Part shown: positions 48,101 through 56,504 of the stretch, one piece after another | Numbering within the stretch: position 1 is the stretch's first letter | Layout: every line of letters starts with the position of its first letter | Origin: Turnera subulata | Lineage: Eukaryota; Streptophyta; Magnoliopsida; Malpighiales; Passifloraceae | DNA: 64,000 nt | Direction of reading: 5' to 3' | Assembly: GCA_028386065.3 (NCBI GenBank) | Contig: JAKUCV010003091.1 | Location: 62,001-126,000, forward strand | Made by a program: the position numbers and the translations under genes | The notes under the pieces: model-generated | The model's input: only the letters and a program-made list of their open reading frames with translations | Database searches by the model: none | Told to the model about the DNA's origin: nothing

Positions 48101-49246
48101 ATATTTTTTTCTCAAAAAAAGACAGCTACAGTCCACATTACATGTTTTTTTTTTTTTTTTGGTACAGAACTAATACTGACAACAGAGCAGCAAGCAGTAA
48201 TGTGAGGGAAGAGAAGGATACATTATTGATGTAAAGCATTTTTGGAAACAAAAGATGAATGCCAGTTGCACATTTATAACTTTGGAATTTCACTAGATAA
48301 GAATGCATATTTCCATTGTCAAACTAGTAGCATAAACTCTCCTCAAAATAACAAGTTATGCAATGTAAGTGATGATAATGTTAAATTGGATACTAAAGAA
48401 GACAACGTAAACGTGTTAATCTGTTTAATCTGGCCAATGATTCAGGGAGATAACACCGCAGTGTACAGCTATTTAATGATTGACAGGGAAACGAGTGAAA
48501 GCAAGTTACATACAAAATCCTCAAGAGTAGAATTAGCCCGTTGCATCGCATGGAAGCCAACCATGGTCAAACGTTGCAAATCCTCCTGCAGCAACCCACG
48601 GTTTTTCCCAGCCAAACTTTGAGGTTCCACTGCACCCACCCGGAAGGAGATAAAAATGAGTAAGACACTTGAATTGAGTAATGCAAAGTAAGAGTCAAAT
48701 ATGGGGACTAATGTTAACCTGTGCGCTCGGTAGGCACTTGAATCGGAACTTGTGAATCAAACAGGAGCGATGATGCTTGTTCCAGAAAAGAATTAGGAAT
48801 CTGTGTAAACAAACAAAAGAAGCTTTCTTTCTCAGGTTTATGGACTGATAAACGCAGTTATAAAACTTAAAATCTATAGAGAAACAAATTAAAGAAAAGG
48901 AATGCAGGAATAAGGAGGATTGTTGGGTTTACTTTTGGGAGGTATTCCGTAAGCAGGCTGCACTTCTGGTTCAAGTCCAAATCACCGCAGGGTTCAACCT
49001 TCATAAAGAACATATAAGAGTATTGTAACGTGAAAGCAGTAAAATGGGGGAATGGAAGCAGGAGAAAGGAGGAAGTAAAGGTACGGCTACCAAGAGGAGG
49101 AGGAGATTGGCGAGGAAGCGAACGGAGTGGTGGTTGGGGATGGTGGAAGGGGAAACAACAAACCCACTACTACTACTACTACTGCTACTATATTCCATCA
49201 GTCTTATCATTTTCTCCACTCTTTCCAGCCTTTTCAGCTCTTCCAT
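36165..49246 (-). CDS. Conserved plant gene of unknown function, 14 exons, LINE in intron 9
   Basis: I assembled 14 coding exons on the minus strand, all with GT-AG introns and matching phases: 49246-49091, 48998-48933, 48800-48719, 48629-48514, 48037-47936, 47501-47430, 47335-47232, 47131-47050, 46508-46416, 37305-37241, 36819-36807, 36719-36639, 36479-36371, 36262-36165. They total 1,239 bases, 412 residues, with no internal stop. The first in-frame ATG is at 49246. The N-terminus has a helical charged start and a Ser run. Later landmarks are LQRLTMVGFHAMQRANSTLE, YFMFHGLDINSPQSLFTYLP, an acidic segment ADDLFDYEDDV made from three exons, and SLDPQLALHYQRRC. I do not recognise the family. 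Intron 9 is about 9.1 kb because it contains the LINE. The terminal exon ends SKCLNDR next to a LINE fragment, so the native C-terminus may differ. Confidence 0.85.
36807..36819 (-). other. 13-nt microexon (exon 11)
   Basis: The minus strand reads CTGCAG, then exon GTTTGACTACGAG, then donor GTGCAT. With the two bases carried from exon 10 (phase 2) it gives L-F-D-Y-E and leads in frame into exon 12 (DDVLENN). Without it the frame breaks. Confidence 0.75.
37641..39155 (+). CDS. LINE ORF1, DUF4283 / zinc-knuckle RNA-binding protein
   Basis: 504 residues, intact. LINE ORF1 proteins bind element RNA to form the retrotransposition particle. The centre (about 130-300) resembles DUF4283 of plant LINEs, with LWGRDGSISVVSYKEGLYLF and ALQGGPWHIGGIPLLLRKW. 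A CCHC knuckle CDHCNNWGHHQLAC follows at about residue 320. The C-terminus is Ser/Pro/Thr-rich and ends with a basic patch, KPKRGRGRGK. Its stop overlaps the ORF2 start (ATGA at 39152-39155), so ORF2 is probably translated by reinitiation or ribosome return. Confidence 0.93.
   Translation: MASCDVLPSSSVLDPSGVPRERSAMVMDLDRLDQLLKVNSNVQRKLKGKNVADSVISSLPVNPIESQPDCVAINPTRPRVPPAKSIELGVSAPTVNSPSSHSGVAPKSQSWANVAKGSIHPLSFVQPIFDASSMIMQIPSELLEIGRQKFSLCLVGQFMGKSPKMGLIQAMAARLWGRDGSISVVSYKEGLYLFQFPSDSSMTRALQGGPWHIGGIPLLLRKWAIDIEPVDFSTSIIPVWVQLKSVPIELLTKEGLSYLTSAIGNPLHMNQDYSKLLYSDRVNVCVGVDFSKPLLEELTITFDGCTHTIDISYSWKPAHCDHCNNWGHHQLACPATRPSSQWVPKVNKIAASLSVTAVHPPVESFPPPLDSAPAVSSSSAVTISTCDTAAILSPKPVLPVPDLKNYSNASMHITKAAHAVPDPLQTDCATLDCESSAEFPLLSSAVPTTTCPPSLTTAIPVNNAASPKKQKAIAGTKPKRGRGRGKASQVSPKGVSIPPHSPTQ
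40147..40560 (-). repeat. 3' LTR of the gag-chromodomain element
   Basis: 414 bases, TGTCACGGACC...GGGTTGTGACA on the plus strand. No difference from 42991-43404 seen by eye. Confidence 0.96.
40561..40571 (-). other. Polypurine tract of the gag-chromodomain element
   Basis: The minus strand reads GTGGGGGAAAA between the ORF stop (TAG at 40574-40572) and the 3' LTR, leaving no spacer. Confidence 0.88.
40572..42449 (-). CDS. Fused Gag-protease-chromodomain protein, no polymerase
   Basis: An uninterrupted frame of 625 residues from the first in-frame ATG (42449); a stop lies only slightly upstream. The N-terminus is basic (KPKKKHRS), then a coiled-coil-like segment (about 55-135), then the Ty3 gag domain (about 160-320: FLFDMETYLARLGVTEEPEK, AAHLWWRRRV, DKLRTLRQGDSIRKHVQDFQ). 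A CCHC knuckle CFLCKGPHRKIDC is at about 354-366. The aspartic protease follows, with ALVDTGATHNF (DTG near 429) and VVLGMDFL. At about 565 the frame passes directly into a chromodomain-like tail, VPLMQILADRLVRWHGTDAP then VVEYLVQWRG, normally found at the end of integrase. An in-frame deletion of reverse transcriptase, RNase H and integrase is the simplest explanation. The tail lacks part of the usual aromatic motif (RWTGEHRLRKFG), so histone binding is unproven. Confidence 0.92.
   Translation of the reverse strand: MVEPTDELVGSSLTKDGTEKDAVQATDEERGRPTERDASKPKKKHRSQSVNPWTSLDKRTRDLEDQFGVFQTEKDNLLEDLESTKNWMQGALQELADKLQQEFRRDLKTTVGDLLVRLSRVEAGLADQKALKEDVVLCKATLASLASGGVQGSAKPRAKVEIPKPQAYDGSRSAKKLDGFLFDMETYLARLGVTEEPEKVQTAAMYLSEAAHLWWRRRVSNPGVEGALPSWDGFKAELKTQFYPQHAEREARDKLRTLRQGDSIRKHVQDFQELLLEIHMPETEAFYAFMGSLKRWTRDELDRRGVKTLSEAIASADSLMEFTGTPGRRQSPTRDVVGKGGGENVKQEGSSVKCFLCKGPHRKIDCPKKNRLSAVKRVDVDSGDDQEADVKMATLRKLSAIDSSKHVQDKGRMFIKLSIYGEELDALVDTGATHNFMEVDVAKRLGVRFRKVEDTVLKPANAREQPIIGIAHDVKVDIGEWHGKVDFTVVPMDDYSVVLGMDFLSKKQAEVFAKEGRIVLHGNKQDFTLYPMREGALKEKEALTAIRVVPETSSRVRSTQVRRVPLMQILADRLVRWHGTDAPVVEYLVQWRGSQKARWTGEHRLRKFGRRIAAYRRTATRTLPE
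42474..42976 (-). other. Leader of the gag-chromodomain element with degenerate repeats
   Basis: Untranslated region between primer site and ORF. About 42775-42960 is made of irregular repeats around GGCGCGCCCAG / GTGCGCCCAGTCGCGCC, more GC-rich than its surroundings. Such a leader would hold packaging signals in an LTR element; that role is inferred. Confidence 0.6.
42977..42988 (-). other. Primer-binding site, variant Met-like
   Basis: The minus strand reads TGGTAGCGGAGC two bases after the 5' LTR. It is the same 12-mer as in the two large non-autonomous Ty3 elements of this window. Confidence 0.8.
42991..43404 (-). repeat. 5' LTR of the gag-chromodomain element
   Basis: 414 bases, apparently identical to 40147-40560. 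On the minus strand it starts TGTCACAACCCGGG and ends GGTCCGTGACA. Confidence 0.96.
43205..43216 (-). promoter_or_regulatory. TATA box in the 5' LTR
   Basis: The minus strand reads CCTATATAAATA, a strong plant TATA box, placed to transcribe the gag ORF and also in the same direction as the host gene. Confidence 0.65.
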
Positions 49247-49288
49247 TGCCTCCTTCCTTATATGCTCTTCTTCTCCCAGACTCTCCAA

Positions 49289-50045
49289 CTATTTCTCTCT
49301 TTCCGCCACAATCAATTGAGAGGAATTGTAAATGTAGTAAACAAGGAGCCCGACCGGGGAGGTATGGGAACTTTTGCAACAATGAAAGGGCAGGCCTTTT
49401 ACGACGCCGTCTCATGTGCTACTCCACGCTCTTTTCCGTTTTGTTCTTCCTTTTTACTCTTTTCTTTTCATTTTTTTAACCTTTTTAATAGGTGGAATTC
49501 TATTCTAGTGGGTATCAAATTCATGTGTGAAATGACAAAAATGTCATAAGAGATTAAATTCTGGAATTCATACCACCCCGGCTAGGGAGTTGGGTGCATT
49601 TTGATTGCACCCCTGCTTCCTTTCCTTTCTATTTTCTTTTTCTTTTTTTTACCTAGACTTAATTTTTACCATGATTATGAAATATGTGCCCCGTTCAATC
49701 GTTTATCATGATTTTTACACATGGTTGTTAAGACTTAAAACAAATCTTAATTTGATTCGAACATATGTCTCTGTTGTGTCCAGGTTGCCCGATCTATTCA
49801 TAGTTGTTTGAGACAAAAAAAAAATTGTAATATGCAATCATTATAAATGAAAAACTTGAGAGCCCAAAAGTGCTTTCTGCGCTTCTTTTTTTAATTTTAC
49901 AGGCTATAACTAGGTTTTAAATTCGAGACTTTCAGCTTAGAAGAGTATTCTAATTACACTTGAGCTAGCGATGATCTTGATTTGCAGGTCATTAAATATT
50001 CAGATCCAACTAAAATTAAATTTTGAGTTAAAAGTTCTTTAACAT
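49289..50045. other. Upstream region of the 14-exon gene, otherwise empty
   Basis: The part next to 49246 (to about 49400 on the minus strand) is the likely leader and promoter of the gene. GA/CT-rich blocks are present but no clear TATA box. Beyond that the DNA is AT-rich with no gene signal. Confidence 0.4.
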
Positions 50046-50670
50046 GATTTTTCTTTTTTTTCTTTAACATCAAATAACTAAGTATTAATAATAAATCTAA
50101 GAGTACATAAGGTCCATATACAAAAGATTCCTCAACTCATAGGGAGGGGTATTAATCGAGTGTGGAGGACATTGAGTCCTTCTCAGTAACTTTGCAATCC
50201 AATCCGCCACTATATTAGCTGTACTTGGTACGAATTTAATAGAAACATTAAATAAAGGCCCTAAACGAGATTGAATATCCTGAATAGTAGTCTTGGCTGC
50301 AACATCAGGTTGAGCCTTGTTCTAAAAAACCATGACAATATTTTTTGAGTCGGTTTTAATCTCCACCATAGTGAAGTCTCTCGCCTGAGCAAGAGGACCG
50401 CCTCCCGCACTCCTTCTGCTTTGCAGAGGCAGTTTGGCTCTTTCTAATAAGAGCAAGACCATCAATAAGAGCGCCTTGACTATTTCCGCAAACAATACCA
50501 ATACCAGCACCTCCATCTCTGCTCCCCCAACTAGCATCCACATTTATCTTGTTTGTGTTAGCACTTGGCCTACACCATCTTTGAGGGGCAGAAGATGCTT
50601 CCAGGTCCATATTGTTATTAACCTGGACAAAAAGAAGCGAGCAACTAAGCAAGTTGAACTTCACCAAGCT
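50046..50670 (-). pseudogene. LINE RNase H-domain fragment, 5' truncated
   Basis: The minus strand encodes KINVDASWGSRDGGAGIGIV and CGNSQGALIDG, then (after a frame change) EIKTDSKNIVMVF, and finally, past a stop, SIKFVPSTANIVADWIAKLL. These are the ordered signatures of plant LINE RNase H (DAS, TDS, NxVADWxAK). A T-rich run at 50047-50066 on the plus strand is the decayed poly(A) tail. The copy has at least one frameshift and one stop. Confidence 0.75.
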
Positions 50671-51404
50671 CCTGGGTTGCCTCGTTAGGATAATGAGGTA
50701 GGTTCAAGTGAAGAGGCTTGAGCTCACTTCCAGCCTTGAGAGCTTTTTGTTTACAAAAATTGATCTTTTGTAGACTCTGTCTCTTATATATTATAAGAAT
50801 AAAAAAGTAATATCAAATGTTTTCAGGCATATGACATTATTTTTGTAGGAGTATGATGGCATTTGATTATGATAAAAAAAAAAAAATGATGGCATTTGAT
50901 TAGGTGCTCTCCAATTACCATTGATTCCATATTCGGGGCTGTTGTGGTTTTGAAAGTATTTTATGTTCGTTTGCCTTCTTTTTTTTTTTTTTTTGACTTT
51001 TAAATGTGTGATGTTCTACTTCCAGTCGATATTGGAGGGTGCTTCCTTGCCTTTCCTTCCATGAGTTGAAACCTTTACAATTTGTTTGCTTGGTCAAAAG
51101 TCAAAGCGGTGGAGGAGACCCAAGTGCATAACCGCCTCTCATCCTCTTAAGTCTTAAGTAAACAAACTTTGACTTGGACCAAAAACAACAGAGAGAAGTA
51201 AGCAAAGCCCTGACTTGGGTTGGACCACCCCCCCCCCCCAAATTCCAAGTAGAAGAAATCCTTGTCCGAGTGGGGTTCGAGGAAGCTATTTTTAACGCGC
51301 TTTTTGCAAATCCGAATCCGAAACAACTTGGAATACCCAACTCCAAACGTTTCCACAACTCCCGCGGAAGACCCAGATTTTTTGTTTTGAGTCTCTCCCT
51401 CCCC
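50671..51404. other. Intergenic DNA upstream of the small gene
   Basis: Contains A- and T-rich runs near 50875-50886 and 50979-50994 and a C run near 51227-51239. No gene recognised. Confidence 0.4.
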
Positions 51405-51415
51405 TATATATATAA
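51405..51415 (+). promoter_or_regulatory. TATA box of the 96-residue gene
   Basis: TATATATATAA followed by ACAAACCCTCTCTC lies about 160 bases before the ATG at 51573. A start site near 51440 would give a CT-rich leader of about 130 bases, usual for plants. Confidence 0.6.
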
Positions 51416-51572
51416 ACAAACCCTCTCTCTACCCCATCATCATCACACAGAACAGAAAAAAATTACAAGAATCCCCCACCCCCTACCCACATCAATTTGA
51501 TCAACCCTCTCCCCCTCTACACATATACTTGTTCTTAATCTTACTCTGTGATTCTCCCCTCCGCTATCAATC

Positions 51573-51863
51573 ATGAACTCGATGTTCAGTTCTTTTGATG
51601 CTTTTGCTGCGGAAGTGCTGGGTCAGAAATTGAGGTCTGCTTTCTCTTTTCCAACCATCAACAAGGCTAGCAGCGGCGACAATAAGGCGGTCGATGCTAT
51701 GACGACCTTGAAGAAACAACAACAAGAAGAAGGTAGCTCCCCAGCAGCAGCTCAACCCTCCTCGGATTTTGATGGGAAGAAGAAACAACAGAAGCCAAAG
51801 TTGCCTAGGTTTGCCGTGGAGCTCGACGGTCTCAACTGCTTCGAGACCTTTGTTAGATATTGA
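51573..51863 (+). CDS. Small plant protein of unknown function, 96 residues
   Basis: An intact, intronless frame from the ATG at 51573. The N-terminus MNSMFSSFDAFAAEVLGQKL could be an amphipathic helix. The middle is Lys/Gln/Ser-rich and low in complexity. The C-terminus is a compact motif, KLPRFAVELDGLNCFETFV, then RY and stop. Similar C-terminal PRFAxExDGLxCFET motifs occur, as far as I recall, in small uncharacterised angiosperm proteins, which supports a real gene; I cannot name a function. No transmembrane segment or clear signal peptide is visible. A well-placed TATA box and CT-rich leader agree. An alternative start at the second Met (51582) would change little. Confidence 0.75.
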   Translation: MNSMFSSFDAFAAEVLGQKLRSAFSFPTINKASSGDNKAVDAMTTLKKQQQEEGSSPAAAQPSSDFDGKKKQQKPKLPRFAVELDGLNCFETFVRY

Positions 51864-52779
51864 TAGACCCATCGACGACCCACCACGTGACCCTCCTAAC
51901 CCGCCACACACAAGTTTTGTTCGATGATATTAGAAAAACAAAAAAAAAAAAAGTATTCTTTGATTGATTGGAATTTGAGATACTCATCTACTATTTCAAA
52001 TTCAAATAGCTGCTTATTTATTTTCTGGTTGTGACCTTCCTCAATTCTATGGAATAGATGTTCTTTTTTCTGTAAACAAAATAAAAATTCTTGGTTCTAA
52101 TTTTTCTGTTTGATGGATTACTGGGTGGGAGAGACTAGAATGAACCTTTGCGTCTCTGATTTGGAAATCTAATTACTTGCGAGTTGCGCCAAAAAATTGC
52201 AATTCATATCAAAATTCCCCCTTACATATATTACTAGTTGAAATACTTTGTATTTGGAGATAATTATTTTAAAATAGAAACGTACTTCTCCCCGTGAATT
52301 TTTGACCTGGTCATTGGCATATTACTAGATGAAAGACTTCTGTGTTTGGAGATGATTATTTTAAAATAGAAAAAGTATTTCTCCACGTGAACTTTTGCAA
52401 TATTATTTCAGAAAGAGACTTTTATGTCATCTACTGAAATTAAGCCTGCTTATTTCAGATTAGGGTTCTCTCAATCCTTTGGAATAGATGTTCTTTTTTC
52501 GTTAAACAAAGACAATATTGGTACTGGGAGAGACAAGAATGACAACCTTGTGTGTCACTCAATTGGAAATCTATTTACTGTTAAATTTTTACCAAAAAAT
52601 TCGTAAAAAAAAAATTATATCGGCCAAAAATTTGTTTACTGCTGACACCTATGTCTAAATGTATATATTTCTTTATCTATTTATGATAATAAATTTGTTT
52701 TTTATTTAGAATGGATAATAAATTTTTGTTAAGATAATGGTTAGTGTGGTAATTCTTAGGTATATTATTCATGCATGCC
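51864..52779. repeat. 3' flank with diverged internal duplications
   Basis: No further gene. Two segments recur in diverged form: one containing GGAATAGATGTTCTTTTTT at about 52045 and again at about 52480, and one containing GGAGATRATTATTTTAAAAT at about 52256 and 52346. They are old duplications and occur in mirrored order along the strand. Confidence 0.6.
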
Positions 52780-53390
52780 TGAAACGCCCCTACCCGTATT
52801 TACCGTACACAGTAAACACGTGCCGGAACTGTGGCGACCTAAACAAACCAAGCCTAGCATACAGTGTATACAACAGAAATTCGGGCTCAACAGCCCAAAG
52901 TAAAAACAACAATAATAACTCAACCGACCCAATGGCCCAATAATATAAAAAAACTGCACAGCGGAAGACTTAATAACTCACATAAACACTGTATGCGACA
53001 TAGATGCAAACTATGGATCCAAGTCCTGTCCAAGGGATAACGCCGCAGCCTGTTTGGTATGCACCAATCCTGTACCACAAATAATCCATCCTACGGGATG
53101 AAAGCCCGCAGGTGAGGGGTGAGTCCGAAGTGCTCACCGACAAAGGATAGACAATCAATATGCAACACTATAATTACTCAAGTCAAAAACAAGCAAAAAC
53201 TGCCAAAACTCACCAAAACCAAATGACTCGACCCAAAACCGGGGCTTCTTTAGAGGAATGCTTTCGAGTAAAAGACTCAAATAAAAATCCAATTTCCAAT
53301 TTTATCTTTTCCGGGCCCCGTCACGGATAAGCTAGGGGTCAGACCTGGTTGTCAACATATTCCGGGTGCCAGACCAAATCCAGAGAACCC

Positions 53391-53740
53391 AGAGATCGAC
53401 ATCCCAAAAATACGAACCCAGGGATAGACATCCCAAAAATAATCACGGGATAGACATCCCAAGCATAGACATGCTTATCACAAGTAACCCAGGTCACGGC
53501 CACCACGAAACAGTCTTAAACCATCGAGTCGTAACACTAATTACTACGTGACAATTATATTATCGTTCAAAACCAAATCTCAGGGATCGACATCCCTAAC
53601 CAAAATACCGGGATAGACATCCCTATCCAAAATCAAGGATCGACATCCTTACCATAATTTATTATTTATCCATTATACTTAATCCAAAAGACACAACAAT
53701 AGACATCCAAAAACAACCAGGACACTGGGATAAACATCCC
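53391..53740. repeat. Array of short palindromes, LTR copy 1
   Basis: About nine units of form arm-(A/C)GAC-arm. Examples: GGGATAGACATCCC at 53421, 53447 and 53610; AAGCATAGACATGCTT at 53461; AGGGATCGACATCCCT at 53582; AAGGATCGACATCCTT at 53635; GGGATAAACATCCC at 53727. Arms differ between units yet remain complementary. Confidence 0.9.
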
Positions 53741-54675
53741 AAACCAAACCACAGCAATTGCAACATCCAACAATGCAATAATCATCAAAACATAATAACC
53801 GAGTAATGCAGGCACATATTGAAGGAAATCCATCCTCACCTTAGCCGATTACTCAACTCCGGAGACAATGACCGGTACCAAGCCGGCTCCTCGGGAAACT
53901 GCCCGATATCCGAACCTATACAACAAAACAATATATACACATAAATGCACATAATCGGTATGCTATGATGCCAAAACTGCGAAATAACCCATCCCGGTTC
54001 ATATCCTTTATTATTATCTTTTACCAAAAATATTATACCGTACGTATTTCCGAATATAATTTCGGTACCATACTTTAATTAAAACTCTTTTCAAAATATT
54101 TCACTAAAATATTATACCTTTTTCCAAAATGATAATTACCATATTTTCTCAGAAAAATAAAAACGTGTCTATAATTTCCAGAAAATATAAATATAGTATT
54201 TATCTTTTTCTAAATATATATAATAATATTTTCCAACACAAAATATAATCACCTTTAATTTCAAAGTACATATATATATTTCCATAACTATAATTTTCCA
54301 GGGAAAGTAATATATATAAAATTTCCAGGAATTAATTTCATGGTATATATATATTTTTCCAAATAATAATAGTTTTCCAAAACATAACTTAATTATTTAT
54401 CAAAGTATATATATTTATATTTTTCTCAAAATACCAGAATTAAATTGACCATAATTTTCTCAAACTAGATATATAATTTTTTTCCAAAATTATATACCAG
54501 ATTATGAATAAATAAATAAATATATATATATATATATATTGTTTTTTAAATTAAACGGACTGGGCCATGAATAGTGCGGCCCAGACCAAGGCAGCAGCCC
54601 AGCACAGGCCTGCCAAGGCCCGGTCTAGCACCACACAGCCCAACCCAGCAGCAAAACCCAACCCAGACTGTTTGC

Positions 54676-54697
54676 GACCCGTTAGAGGAAACGGGTC
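54676..54697. repeat. Perfect stem-loop, LTR copy 1
   Basis: GACCCGTT, six-base loop AGAGGA, then AACGGGTC. The same stem-loop is present in the other LTR near 59853-59874. Confidence 0.85.
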
Positions 54698-55015
54698 GAA
54701 CGCGGGTCTCACCTCGGGTTGCAGCAACGGCGGCGACGGCAAGAGCGTGAAGAAGGGAAGAGAACGAGGCAGAGCGTGCGGCGGATGCAGGCGACGCGAA
54801 GGAGGCCGAGAAACTGGGCGCGGCGGCGCTGGAGCAGATGCAGTCGCGGAGGAAGAAGGATCCGGGGGTCTGCTCCTCGGGTCGACGACGCGTCACGGCG
54901 TGTCCAGCGGCGGAACCAAGCGGAGGAGGCGGCAACAGGTCGGCGACTTCACGGCGAGCGTGCTGGTGGCAGCGGTGCGACGAGAGGTGGCGCCGAACGG
55001 CTTCGCATGAACAGT

Positions 55016-55035
55016 AACCCGAGGGAACTCGGGTT
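55016..55035. repeat. Perfect stem-loop with four-base loop, LTR copy 1
   Basis: AACCCGAG, GGAA, CTCGGGTT. On the minus-strand RNA the loop is UUCC. Repeated exactly at 60194-60213. Confidence 0.9.
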
Positions 55036-55046
55036 GACGATGAGCA

Positions 55047-55263
55047 GTTCCCTTTTTTTTTCATTTCTTTTTCTATTTTCCGATTTTTCCGTAATTTCTT
55101 TCTTTTTTTCTCTTTTTTTTCTCTTTTCTTTTTTTTCTTATTTTCTTCCTCTCTTCTTTTTTTTGATTTCCTCTTTTTTTTTCTTTTCTTTCTTCTCTCT
55201 TTTTTTCTTTTCCTCTCCTTTCTTTTTTTTCTCTTCTCTTCCTCTTCTCCTACTTTCTTCTTC
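55047..55263 (-). repeat. Long polypurine block (minus strand), LTR copy 1
   Basis: About 215 bases almost wholly T and C on the plus strand, so A and G on the element's sense strand. It starts right after the TATA box at 55264-55272 and would form the 5' part of the transcript. Confidence 0.85.
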
Positions 55264-55272
55264 TTTTTATAG
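55264..55272 (-). promoter_or_regulatory. LTR TATA box, copy 1
   Basis: The minus strand reads CTATAAAAA, about 325 bases into the LTR. The matching box in the 5' LTR is at 60442-60450. Confidence 0.6.
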
Positions 55273-55597
55273 ACGTAGAAACACTGTTACACCTGTGACA
55301 AACAATAATGCAGCTAGTCTGCATTACGGAGCGAGTCCGGTCCGGACCAGAAAATAACTGATACCCCTTAGTTATTTTCCGGTGTGATTTTTCTGAGAAT
55401 TCCGGGACCCGAAAAAACACCAACTTTGGCCCGAAAAATCCACGGAAAAATCTCGAGTGCGGAAAAACTCTCGGTTTCGAAAGACGACGCCCGATTTACC
55501 TTGAATTAATTACCCAAGATTAATTCTTCCGGTAAATCACTGTAAAAAGACTTTTACAGTCCGGTAAAAATTCAAAATTTTTACCCGGGCTGTTACA

Positions 55598-55620
55598 GTC
55601 TACCCATCTTAAAAAGAATT
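55598..55620 (-). other. Pol-end footprint and weak polypurine tract
   Basis: The minus strand reads AATTTCGGGGACGAAATTC, then TTTTTAAGATGGGTAGAC, directly before the 3' LTR. It is the same footprint as in the 21979-30421 element, though the purine tract is poor. Confidence 0.55.
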
Positions 55621-55782
55621 TCGTCCCCGAAATTCCGTCTTATCCGTGGGTCCTACCACGATAAGCTTCTGGCACACTCTGCCAGGTGTCCAAATTCAAC
55701 ATGAGATACCGCTTACACCCTTAAGCGACATCTCGTCCTCTATAAGAACCAAACCTCATGACTGGCATACTCACACATAGTC

Positions 55783-56149
55783 ATGGACTCTCCAATCCGA
55801 TCTCGTACTACCTCTAACTCCGAGAACAACAGCTACATCGGCGGCACTGCCTTCCCGACAAGCTCCGATGAAGAACCTCCCAAGAAGCGGTTCAAGACGA
55901 ACATCGTCGGCCTGAAAGAACACATGGTCGTCTCCAGCAGACGGCGAAAGAAGCGTGCTCCCAAAGATGCTGAGGATAAGAAGGGCAAGGCAACTACCGT
56001 AAGCAGCACTCCGCAGTAGACTCTGACGCAGCTAAACGTCTCACTGAAGAAGATCAGCTCGACGGTGATGCAGATCGAACTAGCGTGCGCGGAACTCTTC
56101 CCTTACGTAAAGAACGTACAAAAGCTTGTAAAAGATCTTTAGAAGCAAG
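55783..56149 (+). pseudogene. Antisense ORF with basic patches and coiled-coil-like tail, amber-interrupted
   Basis: The ATG at 55783 opens 78 residues to a TAG at 56017-56019. The same frame continues (TLTQLNVSLKKISSTVMQIE then LACAELFPYVKNVQKLVKDL) to a TAG just before 56143. The first part has Ser/Thr/Asn-rich sequence and nuclear-signal-like patches (PPKKRFK, SSRRRKKRAPK). The second looks like a heptad-patterned helix. It runs opposite to the element's transcription. I recognise no family. GC content and codon choice are higher than in surrounding DNA, which suggests coding history. Confidence 0.45.
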
Positions 56150-56504
56150 TAACTCCTTAGAGTACTTCTTCTCTGTTGTAACCCGTTATGAGTTAAATAA
56201 AATAAGTTTTCTTTTAAAATCAAAACTCTTGTTAAATTGTGAAAACTCATGCTAATAGAAAGATAGAAACATCTCAAAGCAGAACAAAAATCAATAATAA
56301 GAATATAAAATCAAATATAAAGAAATTAAAAACAAAACTTGTTTAACAAAATCAAAACATAAGGAAGTTAAAACAAAAACATGTTTTCATGCTCGGCGCT
56401 CTAGATCGATCGTAACCATCCTCGTTCCCGAGAAACGTAACGTACACAGCTAACGGTGATGTCGGTTTCCCTCGTGAAAAAGACATCCGTTAACTCGCAA
56501 GGCA

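Larger units (their letters stand above)
52780..55597 (-). repeat. 3' LTR of the 52780-60776 element
   Basis: 2,818 bases. On the minus strand it starts TGTAACAGCCCGGG and ends GGGGCGTTTCA. It contains the palindrome array (53391-53740), an AT-rich middle with a (TA)n run near 54520-54540, a GC-rich block with two stem-loops (54560-55035) and a pyrimidine-rich tract (55047-55263). Confidence 0.94.

Noticed and set aside
48242..48622. 126-residue plus-strand open frame
   Set aside because: Overlaps exon 4 of the minus-strand gene, whose frame and splice sites explain the sequence.
49044..49246. Start of the 14-exon gene at 49288
   Set aside because: That open frame begins with TTG just after an in-frame TAG; the first ATG is at 49246.
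53391..53740. Repeated short palindromes as a CRISPR-like array
   Set aside because: Spacers are irregular (0 to about 100 bases) and not unique inserts, units vary, and the host is a plant inside an LTR element. It is better described as a palindrome array.
54567..55010. 147-residue open frame, also found at 59745-60188
   Set aside because: It is conserved only because the two LTRs are recent copies. It lies in a GC-rich block with few stop codons, runs antisense to the element, and the peptide is low-complexity Gly/Arg/Ala.
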